48,694 nt of DNA, taken from Saprospiraceae bacterium. Its GTDB lineage: Bacteria > Bacteroidota > Bacteroidia > Chitinophagales > Saprospiraceae. The stretch spans positions 1 through 48,694 of the forward strand of contig JALWSS010000154.1 of assembly GCA_026993525.1 (NCBI GenBank), written 5' to 3'. Below, piece by piece: positions 23,331 through 32,161 of this stretch. The notes below the pieces were generated by a model. That model was not told the DNA's origin. It made no database searches and saw only the letters and a program-made list of their open reading frames with translations. Position 1 is the stretch's first letter; each line of letters opens with the position of its first letter. Both the position numbers and the translations under genes were made by a program.

Positions 23331-24292
23331 ACAGGGTAATCCTGCTAAACCCCATAATCAAGGAATGAGGGATGAGGGATGAGGGATGAATGGAGCTAGC
23401 TCCTCCAAACTCTACACCCTACACCCTACACCCTACACCCTACACCCTACACCCTAAACTCTACTCCCTACTCCCTACTCTTTAAAACCACAGAGTTATA
23501 GGAGTTGAAAACAGAGTTGAGCAGAGTATTCCTGCTAAACCCCATAATCAAGGGATGAGGGATGCCCCGATAGCCATCGGGGGAGGGATGAATGGAGCTA
23601 GCTCCTCCAAACTCTACACCCTACACCCTACACCCTAAACTCTACTCCCTACTCCCTACTCTTTAAAACCACAGAGTTATAGGAGTTGAAAACAGAGTTG
23701 AGCAGAGTATTCCTGCTAAACCCTATAATCAAGGAATGAGGGATGAGGGATGAGGGATGAGGGATGAGGGATGAGGGATGAATGGAGCTAGCTCCTCCAA
23801 ACTCTACACCCTACACCCTAAACTCTACTCCCTACTCCCTACACCCTACTCCCTACTCTTTAAAACCACAGAGTTAAAGGAGTTGAAAACAGAGTTGAGC
23901 AGAGTATTCCTGCTAAACCCCATAATCAAGGAATGAGGGATGCCCCGATAGCCATCGGGGGAGGGATGAAAGGGGCTAGCTCCTCCAAACCCTACACCCT
24001 ACACTCTACACCCTACACCCTACTCCCTACTCTTTAAAACCACAGAGTTAAAGGAGTTGAAAACAGAGTTGAGCAGAGTATTCCTGCTAAACCCCATAAT
24101 CAAGGAATGAGGGATGCCCCGATAGCCATCGGGGGAGGGATGAATGGAGCTAGCTCCTCCAAACTCTACACCCTACACCCTAAACTCTACACCCTACACC
24201 CTAAACCCTTAACTCTACTCCCTACTCCCTACTCTTTAAAACCACAGAGTTATAGGAGTTGAAAACAGAGTTGAGCAGAGTATTCCTGCTAA
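23311..24292. repeat. Tandem array of about 170-200 bp composite units
   Basis: Six units start with CTTTAAAACCACAGAGTT at 23311, 23480, 23661, 23858, 24032 and 24234. Each continues with a GAGCAGAGTATTCCTGCTAA-like segment (altered in unit 1), an AATCAAGGAATGAGGGATG segment, often a CCCCGATAGCCATCGGGG palindrome, the module GAGCTAGCTCCTCCAAAC (GGGCTAGCTCC in one unit), and CTACACC/CTACTCC heptamers of variable number. Unit length varies from 169 to 202 bp. The first unit overlaps the glycosyltransferase stop and lacks about 25 bp. The spacer to 24360 holds no gene. Confidence 0.9.
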
Positions 24293-24360
24293 CCGGCAAC
24301 AGACAACAGACAACAGACAACAGACAACAGACAACTGCCAACAGACAACTGCCACAACTC
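24293..24360. repeat. CAACAGA heptamer repeat
   Basis: About eight CAACAGA/CAACTGC heptamers lie between the composite array and the stop codon of the GH127-type gene. This is another 7-bp-period repeat, distinct in sequence from its neighbours. Confidence 0.75.
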
Positions 24361-26823
24361 TCACCGCCCCTCCATCAACCTCAACTCATGCAAGCCAACG
24401 GGGGCACCTTCCTGCCCGACGATGACCAGTTTGATTCTATTCGTCATCACTTCGTCGAAGTGGCATTTGCTCCAGGTGTCGGCCAGAATGGGGCAGTCGG
24501 GTCCGTGGATGGGGGCTACCCATTTGCCTTCCTGTAGAAACTGCAAGCTCCAGGAGGCTGGCAGTTTGCAGTCCTGGCCGGTGAACCACCAGGCGTGCAA
24601 CTCGCTGATTTTCATCGTCTCCCGGGATGTCGGGACAGTATTTGGCAATTCGATCAGGATTTCAACGGTGTCCTTTGCCGGAAACCGGACATAGGTGCTT
24701 TCCAGGTCTTCAGAACTGTTTGGCGTCCAGCGGTCTTTCAGGTAGGCCGCCTTCCCTCGGCTGCCTTCGGGGATGCTGATGCTGGTTTTTTCAATGAGGT
24801 TGGGGGCGGGTTTCTTTTTCGGTGCAGTGGCATTGTCGGCCAGCCAGACGGCCATGTTGTCGGCGCCCCGGTTGGCCCAGGCGTAGTAGGGGATGGCTTT
24901 CAGCCAGAGTGGTTTGCGGGTGGGGTTGTTGCCGTAGGGTTCTTGCAGGAGGGTGCCGGCCAGGCTCATGGTCTGCACGCCGTTGAGGAAGTTGGGTTCG
25001 AAGCGGGTGCTTACGGGTTTGCTGAAATCCACCCAGGTGTAATGGATGGCCGGATCGTCCTGGTCTTTGCCCTCGATGCAGTAAACCAGCGGCCCCCGTT
25101 GGAGGGCTTTGCGCCCCAGATCGGCTTTTACGGCGGGGTGTGATTTTGCGAAGAAAATATCCATGGGGAGGCGCATGGAGAGCCGGTCGTTTTTCTTCCA
25201 TTTCCGGTTGATGATGGCGTAGCCGTTGCGGATTTCCGGGGTGATGTCCTTTCCATTGAGGCGGAAATACAACCGCTCAGTTGATTTGTTGCTGAAGCTG
25301 TACAAGTCGCCTGGGAAGGCATCGCCTCGGGCCCAGCCGGGTATGCGCACCCGGAGTTCAAAGGTGTTGGGTTTTTCCGGTTCCACAATGATGTTGACTT
25401 CGCCGTCCCAGGGGTAGTTGGTTTGCTGGCGGATGGTGACGGGGACCACCTGGAGTCGGCTGTTCACATTTTTTACCGTGGTTTTGCTTTCTGCAAAGAG
25501 GTTGACGAACACGGTGTTGCCCCATTTGGCGTAGATGTAGCCGGGCAGAGAGGGGAAAAAACGGGCGATGTTGGAAGGGCAGCAGGCGCAGGCAAACCAG
25601 GCGCTTCGCTCGTGGTTGCGCAGCGAGGCAAGCGGATTGTCGTAAAAAAAGCGATCACCGGAAAAGCCGAGCCCGCTGTTCAGGGCGTTGTACAGGGTGC
25701 GTTCCAGCACGTCAATGTATTTGGCGTTGCCGGTCAGTTGGAACATGCGCTGGTTCCACAACACGAAGCCGATAGAGGCGCAGGTTTCGGCGTAGGCGCT
25801 GAAGTTGGGCAGGTCATAGGCTGCCGTGAAGCCCTCGTTGCTTTGCGAAGAACCGATACCCCCGGTGAAATAGACCTTGCCCCGGATCACATCTTCCCAA
25901 AGGGCGTTCAGGGCTTCCACATAGCCGGTGTCTTTGGTGAGCGAGGCCACATCGGCCATGGCGGAATAGAGGTAGCAGGCCCGGACGGCGTGTCCTTTCA
26001 CCTCCCGTTGTTCCCGTACCGGCAGGTGGTTTTGCATGTACTCGTCGCCGTAGCCCCTTTTCTCCAGAAAGAAGCCGGCCATGTCCAGGTATCGCTGTGT
26101 GCCGGTGAGTTGGTAGAGTTTCACCAGGCCGATTTCTATCTCTTCGTGGCCGGGCACTTTTTCCAGTTTGCCGGGGCCAAAGGTGTTGCAAACCAGGTCG
26201 GCGCTTTTGAGGGCCACATCCAGCAGGTTGCGTTTGCCGGTAGCCAGGTGGTGGGCCACGGCAGCTTCATAGAGGTGCCCCAGGTTGTACAGTTCGTGGC
26301 TGTGTTGGTCGGTTAGTTGCCAGCGCTCCGTGCCGGCCATGCGCAGGCCCGTGCCCTTGCTTTTATCGTCGGAACGGCCGTCCGGATTTTTTTCGTAAAT
26401 GCTGCGCCAGGAGTACAGGTAGCCGTCGGGTTCCTGGGCAGCGGCAATTTTGGCGATGAGGCTGTCCAGTTGCGCATCGAGGGCTGCGTCGTATTGGTGC
26501 CGGAGGGCGTAGGCAGCGCCTTCGATGATTTTGTAAACATCGCTGTCGTCAAAAGGATAGGAAGAGCAAAAGGCGCCTTTTTCATTGCCGGAACCTGTCC
26601 CGACATCTCGGGAGGCGAGTTCAAAATTGCGGATGCGGCCGGTTTCTTCGCATTGCCGCAAGGCGAAGGGAATGGTGGTTTTGCAGACGGTTTCTATCCG
26701 GGGTGCCCAGAATTTGTCCGTCACTTTCACGTCGGTAAACGGTACGGCTTTGATGTCCCGGATGAGGATGGAATTTTGACCGAAGGCAAAAACAGGCAGC
26801 AGGCAAAGCAGGATGGTTCTCAT
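24361..26823 (-). CDS. GH127-type beta-L-arabinofuranosidase (DUF1680), exported
   Basis: An 820-residue glycoside hydrolase with a signal peptide ending VFAFGQ, so it acts outside the cytoplasm. The N-terminal (alpha/alpha)6-like domain contains FTDVKVTDKFWAPRIE, CSSYPFDDSDVYKIIEGAAY and QEPDGYLYSW. The zinc and nucleophile set of the family is present: E346-T-C348 and C412-A-C414-C415, matching the Glu, Cys and CxCC pattern of HypBA1. A beta-sandwich region follows. It should release beta-L-arabinofuranose or a related sugar from plant- or alga-type glycans. The gene is downstream of the epimerase gene; an alternative ATG at 26859 overlaps that stop codon as ATGA, but the ATG at 26823 gives a normal signal peptide. 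Substrate within the family is not certain. Confidence 0.9.
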   Translation of the reverse strand: MRTILLCLLPVFAFGQNSILIRDIKAVPFTDVKVTDKFWAPRIETVCKTTIPFALRQCEETGRIRNFELASRDVGTGSGNEKGAFCSSYPFDDSDVYKIIEGAAYALRHQYDAALDAQLDSLIAKIAAAQEPDGYLYSWRSIYEKNPDGRSDDKSKGTGLRMAGTERWQLTDQHSHELYNLGHLYEAAVAHHLATGKRNLLDVALKSADLVCNTFGPGKLEKVPGHEEIEIGLVKLYQLTGTQRYLDMAGFFLEKRGYGDEYMQNHLPVREQREVKGHAVRACYLYSAMADVASLTKDTGYVEALNALWEDVIRGKVYFTGGIGSSQSNEGFTAAYDLPNFSAYAETCASIGFVLWNQRMFQLTGNAKYIDVLERTLYNALNSGLGFSGDRFFYDNPLASLRNHERSAWFACACCPSNIARFFPSLPGYIYAKWGNTVFVNLFAESKTTVKNVNSRLQVVPVTIRQQTNYPWDGEVNIIVEPEKPNTFELRVRIPGWARGDAFPGDLYSFSNKSTERLYFRLNGKDITPEIRNGYAIINRKWKKNDRLSMRLPMDIFFAKSHPAVKADLGRKALQRGPLVYCIEGKDQDDPAIHYTWVDFSKPVSTRFEPNFLNGVQTMSLAGTLLQEPYGNNPTRKPLWLKAIPYYAWANRGADNMAVWLADNATAPKKKPAPNLIEKTSISIPEGSRGKAAYLKDRWTPNSSEDLESTYVRFPAKDTVEILIELPNTVPTSRETMKISELHAWWFTGQDCKLPASWSLQFLQEGKWVAPIHGPDCPILADTWSKCHFDEVMTNRIKLVIVGQEGAPVGLHELRLMEGR

Positions 26824-26855
26824 GGCTGGTTGATGTTGTCGGGTGAAGGATCCGC

Positions 26856-28049
26856 TCATTCAGTGTTGGCGATGCCGAATGTGTAAGCGGTCGTCGTGCG
26901 GTACGTTTCACCGGGCCGCAAAACGGTGGAGGGGAAATCGGGTTTGTTGGGCGAGTCGGGGAAGTGCTGGGTTTCCAGACAGAGGGCCCATCGGTCGTTG
27001 TAAACCTGGCCGTTTTTGCCGGTGAAAGCTCCGTCGAGGAAGTTGCCGGAGTAAAATTGCATGCCCGGCTCGGAAGTGAGCACGGTCATCTTTCTTCCGC
27101 TGTCGGGTTCAGTGATTTGGGCAGCCAGTTGCAGGCTGTGGCCATCTTCGTCCCTGTTCAGCACCCAGCAGTGGTCGTAGCCCTGGGCTCTATTCAGTTG
27201 TTCGTCGGCTGCGCCAATGTCTTTTCCAATGGCTTTGGCCGTTCTGAAATCGAAAGGCGTGCCGCTCACGTCGGCCAGTTCACCCGTCGGAATGAGGTTT
27301 TCATCCACCGGCAGGTAGCGGTCTGCGTTGATCAGGAGGTGGTGGTCCAGCACGTCCCGTTTTCCTCCCGTCAGGTTGAAATAGGAGTGGTGGGTCAGGT
27401 TGACGACGGTAGGTTTTCTTGTTCGGGCGGCGTAATACAACACGAGCTCGTTGCTGTCGGTCAGGATGTAAGTCACCTGGCAAAGCAGCTCGCCCGGATA
27501 GCCCTCTTCCATGTCAGCGCTCCAATACCATAGTTTCACTCCCACCCCGGGGTGTTGGGTTGGGGAGTCGGTTTCCGGTACTTCCGGCAGGGATTCCGCA
27601 CCCCAGATCACTTTGTCAAAACCTTTGAGGCCACCGTGGAGGTGGTTGGGGCCGTCGTTGGCGGCAAGGTTGTACACCTGGCCGTCCAGTTCGAACCTGG
27701 CACCACCGATCCGGTTGGCATAGCGACCTACCGTGCTTCCAAAATAGGGGTTGTCTTCCCGCAGGTATGGTTCCAGCGAATCGTACCCGAGCACCACGTC
27801 GTCAAAATGTCCATCGGCGTCGGGTACTTTCAGTGAAACCAGCGTGGCACCGTAGTTCATCACCCGGGCTTCCATGCCATTGGCATTGGTGAGGGTGTAA
27901 ATTTCTACGGCCTCTCCGTCGTGGGTCAGCCCAAACGGAGCTTTGGTAACAGAAGCTTTCTTCATTGCTGTATCACTTGACTGTTCAGCGGTTTTGTCGC
28001 TGCCACAAGCAGCAATGGTCAGGGCGAGTATGGCTAATACGATTCTCAT
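26856..28049 (-). CDS. galM: Aldose 1-epimerase (galactose mutarotase), lipoprotein
   Basis: A 397-residue mutarotase that interconverts alpha and beta anomers of free sugars. The N-terminus is a lipoprotein signal with lipobox IAAC (Cys15), so it is probably anchored in the envelope. Family motifs: NYGATLVSLKVPD, GSTVGRYANRI, NHLHGGLKGFDK, the catalytic-His segment THHSYFNLTG, and the C-terminal LETQHFPDSPN carrying the catalytic Glu. The gene runs directly into the GH127-type gene (ATGA overlap with its upstream start), which suggests coupled expression: one enzyme frees sugars and the other equilibrates the anomers. Upstream is a short spacer with a palindrome and heptamer repeats. Confidence 0.93.
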   Translation of the reverse strand: MRIVLAILALTIAACGSDKTAEQSSDTAMKKASVTKAPFGLTHDGEAVEIYTLTNANGMEARVMNYGATLVSLKVPDADGHFDDVVLGYDSLEPYLREDNPYFGSTVGRYANRIGGARFELDGQVYNLAANDGPNHLHGGLKGFDKVIWGAESLPEVPETDSPTQHPGVGVKLWYWSADMEEGYPGELLCQVTYILTDSNELVLYYAARTRKPTVVNLTHHSYFNLTGGKRDVLDHHLLINADRYLPVDENLIPTGELADVSGTPFDFRTAKAIGKDIGAADEQLNRAQGYDHCWVLNRDEDGHSLQLAAQITEPDSGRKMTVLTSEPGMQFYSGNFLDGAFTGKNGQVYNDRWALCLETQHFPDSPNKPDFPSTVLRPGETYRTTTAYTFGIANTE

Positions 28050-28225
28050 CTTTTGCAGTTAGCCCCGATACCGAAAGCCGATAGCTATCGGCTTCGGTAT
28101 CGGGGTCGATTCTCGGTTCTCGGTTCTCGGTTGTCAACTGACAACTGACAACTGACAACTGACAACCGACAACAGTCAACTGACAACTGATCCCGGGTGA
28201 AGCTCCGGGATCAACCGTCAACAAC
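28050..28225. repeat. Palindrome and CAACTGA heptamers
   Basis: A 43-bp near-perfect palindrome (28063-28105, CCCCGATACCGAAAGCC start) is followed by GGTTCTC units, then CAACTGA heptamers (about 28136-28190) and a TCCCGG...CCGGGA hairpin. No gene. It lies between yfhO-like and galM genes. Confidence 0.75.
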
Positions 28226-30754
28226 TTACTTCTTCCTTCTGCCGGCTTTTCGGCCTTGTTTTTTAGTGGGGGCGGGGCTTGTTTCCTTCGGTAAATTGGC
28301 AGCCGGGGGAAATTCATAATTCCTGGCAAACCAATAGATACCAAAAGCTGCCAGCAAGATGGCCACGATGGATGCGATGAGGCTGACACGCTCTCCGTTG
28401 TAATAGGTGGCGGGCTCGAAGATCATTTTTACTTCGTGCCGGCCGGCCGGAAGCACAGCTGCTCTGAGGGTGAAGTCGGCTTTGAATATATCGCCGTTTT
28501 TTTGGCCGTCAATGTAAAGGCTCCAGCCTTTGGAGGGCGGGTAGAACACCTCCGAGAACACTGCCAGTTGGTCGGCGGCGGCGTTGTAAGTGTAAATCAT
28601 GGTATCGGGGTGGTAGTGGGTCAGCCGGATGGCGGCCGCACTGTCGTAATTCATCCGGAAATTGGCGAGGTGCTCGTCGGCGATGGGTTTCTGGACAACC
28701 ACGGTGGTGCGGGGATTCAAACCGGCCAGTGCGGCAATTTCTTCATCGCCGTTGGCAACCGTCTGAATATCCCTGACGAACCAGGCATTGCCCAGGGCAT
28801 CTTCGTTTGGCAGTACCTGGTCGTTTTGGGTGATGAAGTATTTGCAATTGAACATGCCGTAAATGTGGCGGTAAGTGCCGGGGTCGCCGAGGTACCGCTC
28901 GATCAATTCCTGGTAGCGCATGAGTTTGGCTGCGTGATAGCCTCCCATGCTCTTGTGGTGGTAGCTGGTGAGCGCATTGGCGAAAGGATTCCGCCTGAAA
29001 TCGGCCACCCGGTAATGCGGGTCCGGGTCTTTTTTGATCTGCTCATCGGCGGCCGTGGCAGCAACGATGCTCCGCTTCTGGGTGGAGTCAATAAAATCAT
29101 CGCTGTTGATGAATCGTGTTCCAACGCCCCAGATGTCAATCACTGCAATGGCCCCGACAGTGATCATGGTCACCAGCGATTTCAATTTGCCGAGGGCATA
29201 TAGCCACAAAGCTCCAAAAGCCAGTGCCACAAAGAGGAGTGAGCGCAAGGCGTCGGCACGCAGCAGTGCCGCCCGGTCTTCCGCCACAGCTGCTGCCAGT
29301 TGGGCCGGGAAGTTTTCGCCGGTCTTTTGGTAGTCGAGCATAAAGCTGAGCAACAAGCCAAGTACCACCAGTCCGCCGGTGATCAGGCCGGCGTTTACAA
29401 CAGCCTTTTTCTTCAGATCAGCATCGGTTCCGGAACTGAGCAGGTGGTGCAGCCCCAGTATTCCGACGAAAACGATGTAAAAATTGGTAATGCCCAGGGC
29501 CATTGTCACCGCCCTGAATTTGTTGAACAGCGGGAAGTAATCGAACAGGAAATAATTGAGTGCGCTGAAGTTTTTCCCCCAGGCCAGCATGATGGTAAGC
29601 GCTACCGAAACGGCTGAGAACCAGAACAAGGGCTTGTTTTTATGGAACAGAAAAAACATTCCGAGGAAAAACAAAAGAATGAGCGCAGCACCCATGTAAA
29701 CCGGCCCGCCGGTGAAGGGCTGGTCGCCCCAGTAGTGGGTGGTTTGCTGGGCCAGGCTGGTGGCTTCTTCCACGCTTTGCATTTGCCGAAGCGCCTGAAT
29801 GGTTTTGCTGGAAGGGTCGCTGGCAAAGCTCTCACCGCTGCTGCCTCCTGCAAAGTTGGGGATCAGCAGGTTCCAGGTTTCCAAAACACCGTAGCTCCAT
29901 CCAAATGCGTAATCCTTTGAAAGCCCCCCGCCTTCAGCGGCGGTGCTTCCACTGCTGCCCGATTTTTGGGTCAGCTCGGATTTGCCCCGGATGGTTTCAG
30001 CTGCGTATTCTTTTGTGGTCAGCAGCCGGCCGGTACTTGTTGCAGCACCGATGATCACGCCCAACAATACAATTGCCGAGGCTTTGATGAAATTGTTCAA
30101 AGTCTTTTTGCGGATGGCGTCCACCAAAAAAACCACTCCGAAAACGGCCAGTGTCAGGAAGAAGTAATAGGTGATCTGCACGTGATTGGCGTACACCTGC
30201 AATCCGGTAAATAATGCCGTGAGCCCGCCGCCGAGCCACCATTTGCCCCGGTAGGTCAGGATTATTCCCGCCAGCACCGGCCCCATGTAGGCAGTGGCGA
30301 TCAACTTGGTGGAGTGCCCTGCTTCGAAGAGCGCCATGTGGTTGGCCGCCAGGCCGAAACCAAGTGCCCCGACAATGGCCAGCCGCCAATCCACCCGCAT
30401 GACCACCAGCAGCAGGTACATTCCCGCCATCAACAGGAGCAGTCCCGTGTGCGGAGGAGCCATGCCGTTGCCCAGCAGAAGTGCTTTGAACACCGGCTTG
30501 ATGAGGCTGGTGGTGGGGTACAGTATCTGGTACACGGGCATGCCGGCAAACATGGAATTGGTCCACAAGGGCCATTCCCCCGTTTGCTCGTGGATGGCAC
30601 GGGCCTCGGTTTGCATGCCCAGCGCCTGGATGTTATCTGACTGGGAAAGTTGTTTGCCTTCAAAGACGGCCGGCGCAAAACGAATGAACGCCACAGCCAA
30701 CAGAAAGAAGTAAGCGAGTAAATGCGGTAAAAGTTTGCGGATTGAACTATTCAT
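28226..30754 (-). CDS. YfhO-family polytopic membrane protein
   Basis: An 842-residue inner-membrane protein of the YfhO family, with about a dozen predicted membrane helices. They begin at residues 10-30 (HLLAYFFLLAVAFIRFAPAVF); a large soluble domain spans about 560-780 and a final helix lies near 800. The early segment GKQLSQSDNIQALGMQ and WPLWTNSMFAGMPVYQ matches the family, and GWSLYIDG with RHEVKMIFEPATYYNGERVS is typical of its C-terminal end. In Firmicutes YfhO is tied to glycosylation of lipoteichoic acid; in Bacteroidota the role is unknown but may involve a lipid-linked sugar. It is upstream of galM on the same strand. Confidence 0.85.
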   Translation of the reverse strand: MNSSIRKLLPHLLAYFFLLAVAFIRFAPAVFEGKQLSQSDNIQALGMQTEARAIHEQTGEWPLWTNSMFAGMPVYQILYPTTSLIKPVFKALLLGNGMAPPHTGLLLLMAGMYLLLVVMRVDWRLAIVGALGFGLAANHMALFEAGHSTKLIATAYMGPVLAGIILTYRGKWWLGGGLTALFTGLQVYANHVQITYYFFLTLAVFGVVFLVDAIRKKTLNNFIKASAIVLLGVIIGAATSTGRLLTTKEYAAETIRGKSELTQKSGSSGSTAAEGGGLSKDYAFGWSYGVLETWNLLIPNFAGGSSGESFASDPSSKTIQALRQMQSVEEATSLAQQTTHYWGDQPFTGGPVYMGAALILLFFLGMFFLFHKNKPLFWFSAVSVALTIMLAWGKNFSALNYFLFDYFPLFNKFRAVTMALGITNFYIVFVGILGLHHLLSSGTDADLKKKAVVNAGLITGGLVVLGLLLSFMLDYQKTGENFPAQLAAAVAEDRAALLRADALRSLLFVALAFGALWLYALGKLKSLVTMITVGAIAVIDIWGVGTRFINSDDFIDSTQKRSIVAATAADEQIKKDPDPHYRVADFRRNPFANALTSYHHKSMGGYHAAKLMRYQELIERYLGDPGTYRHIYGMFNCKYFITQNDQVLPNEDALGNAWFVRDIQTVANGDEEIAALAGLNPRTTVVVQKPIADEHLANFRMNYDSAAAIRLTHYHPDTMIYTYNAAADQLAVFSEVFYPPSKGWSLYIDGQKNGDIFKADFTLRAAVLPAGRHEVKMIFEPATYYNGERVSLIASIVAILLAAFGIYWFARNYEFPPAANLPKETSPAPTKKQGRKAGRRKK

Positions 30755-30822
30755 CGGTTGTGTTTTGTTGAAACCAGCGCCGGATGGTTATTCCTGTTTT
30801 GCCTCTTTGTTTCCGGCGGCGC

Positions 30823-30830
30823 CAAAGGTA
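30823..30830 (-). promoter_or_regulatory. Candidate -7 element for the yfhO-like gene
   Basis: On the minus strand this reads TACCTTTG, an exact TAnnTTTG match, 69 nt before the start codon. No TTTG -33 box at the usual spacing was found. Confidence 0.45.
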
Positions 30831-30897
30831 AGGAGAGATATCAGTTTAATTTGCCTTGTGGCAAAGATTAAACGCCTGCGGCTGGCAGCCGGAGGCG

Positions 30898-31068
30898 GGT
30901 TTAGCAACCTTCGGTTGGTTTAGCAACCTTCGGTTGGTTTAGCAGCCTTTGGCTGGTTTAGCAACCTTCGGTTGGTTTAGCAGCCTTTGGCTGGTTTAGC
31001 AGCCTGCGGCTGGTTTAGCAACCTTCGGTTGGTTTAGCAACCTTCGGTTGGTTTAGCAGCCTTTGGCT
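30898..31068. repeat. Nine 19-bp tandem hairpin units
   Basis: Nine exact-length units of 19 bp. The two main types are GGTTTAGCAACCTTCGGTT and GGTTTAGCAGCCTTTGGCT, plus one with TGC in the loop. Each unit can form a 5-bp stem: CAACC/GGTTG or CAGCC/GGCTG. The two stem types differ by paired changes that keep pairing. The rest of 30755-31285 has no gene; it contains a promoter-like motif for the yfhO-like gene on the left and AT-rich DNA on the right. Confidence 0.9.
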
Positions 31069-31285
31069 GGTTTGAAGTTTGGCTAGGTAAAAGTTGTGTT
31101 TTATGAGGGGGCCAATGTGGTGAGAATGACATCTGTTGATTATTCATTCAGTAAAATGAACCGGAGGGGTATTGAATCATATCATTCTATTTCTTCAGAA
31201 TCATTTCAAAATTCATTACATTGTCCTCTCTCCTGTCAATAGCTTGGTTCTTCGCACAATTCAATACACATTAAAACCTGCTGCC

Positions 31286-32083
31286 ATGAGAATGCGGTCA
31301 ACTGGAATCATCGCGGGCGTTATTTTCTTCTTTTTGCTTAGCACCAGTATTGTTTTTGGCCAAAAGCAATATTTCGTTTTGCAGGAAATAGTCCATAACA
31401 GGACCGATAACAGATCCACACTTCCCTCCCGAATCGAAGTGGATTCAAAAGGTGGATTCGTTGAGTTTTCTGTAATGTATAGAGGTAATTGTACAGAATA
31501 CTACCGTGTCGAATTCACGTTTGATCAAGACATGCGTGTGTTGGAACAAGAGAAGGATTATTCTTTTACATTAAGAACCCAACGGGTTAAAGGCAAATGC
31601 GAAATATATCCCATTAGAGATCCATATGCGCAGGCTGGAGCCGCAAATGGTTCTAATTCAGCTCTAATTGCCGGGACATCATACAGGCCTTTGGTCAATG
31701 GCATGGGCATGTCCAGTGGATGGGATCGGCTTTATGTAAACGGGACATTAAGCGGAGCTAAAACAGGGAGTCTCAGAGGTTCCTTCAGAGGAGCAAGAAC
31801 CAATAAGCCTGGGGCTTATTCATTCCTCAATTTTTCAATCGATGGAGCTTCAAATATAGACTACGACCAGAGCTTCCATTATGAAATACTCTTTATCTAT
31901 AAGATTGTGGATTCGCCCCCTTCCGCCCCCGAAATAAGTGAAATGTCGTGTCCTCCACCAGATTGCAGTGGCTTTCCAGGTACCGTGCCTGTTTGGAATT
32001 TTCAGACCCAAAGGGGGGAGTGTTGGTGTCCTGAAGGTATGGTATGGGACAAAATGACGGCAAGATGTGTTAGAGCCAATTGA
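31286..32083 (+). CDS. Secreted protein of unknown function, AT-rich gene
   Basis: I do not recognise this 265-residue protein. It has a signal peptide ending SIVFGQ, then a region rich in beta-prone residues (QYFVLQEIVHNRTDN, FVEFSVMYRGNCTEYYRVEFTF). The short C-terminal segment has several cysteines: MSCPPPDCSGFPG, RGECWCPEGMVWDKMTARC. That tail resembles small disulfide-rich binding or anchoring segments, with no assignment possible. The ATG at 31286 precedes the signal peptide; an in-frame TTG at 31172 would add 38 unlikely residues. The gene is visibly more AT-rich than its neighbours (one 60-bp stretch from 31441 has 20 G+C), which suggests acquisition by transfer. Confidence 0.7.
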   Translation: MRMRSTGIIAGVIFFFLLSTSIVFGQKQYFVLQEIVHNRTDNRSTLPSRIEVDSKGGFVEFSVMYRGNCTEYYRVEFTFDQDMRVLEQEKDYSFTLRTQRVKGKCEIYPIRDPYAQAGAANGSNSALIAGTSYRPLVNGMGMSSGWDRLYVNGTLSGAKTGSLRGSFRGARTNKPGAYSFLNFSIDGASNIDYDQSFHYEILFIYKIVDSPPSAPEISEMSCPPPDCSGFPGTVPVWNFQTQRGECWCPEGMVWDKMTARCVRAN

Positions 32084-32161
32084 TGTTTTCTTCTCCAAAA
32101 TTGGGATCCATACCATTGAAAGCCCTTATTAACTGCCGATGGTGTCTGATCCAGAAGTAAT

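Noticed and set aside
23311-24292. CRISPR array
   Set aside because: Units are long, of unequal length, and their variable parts are heptamer runs, not unique spacers; no cas genes are present.
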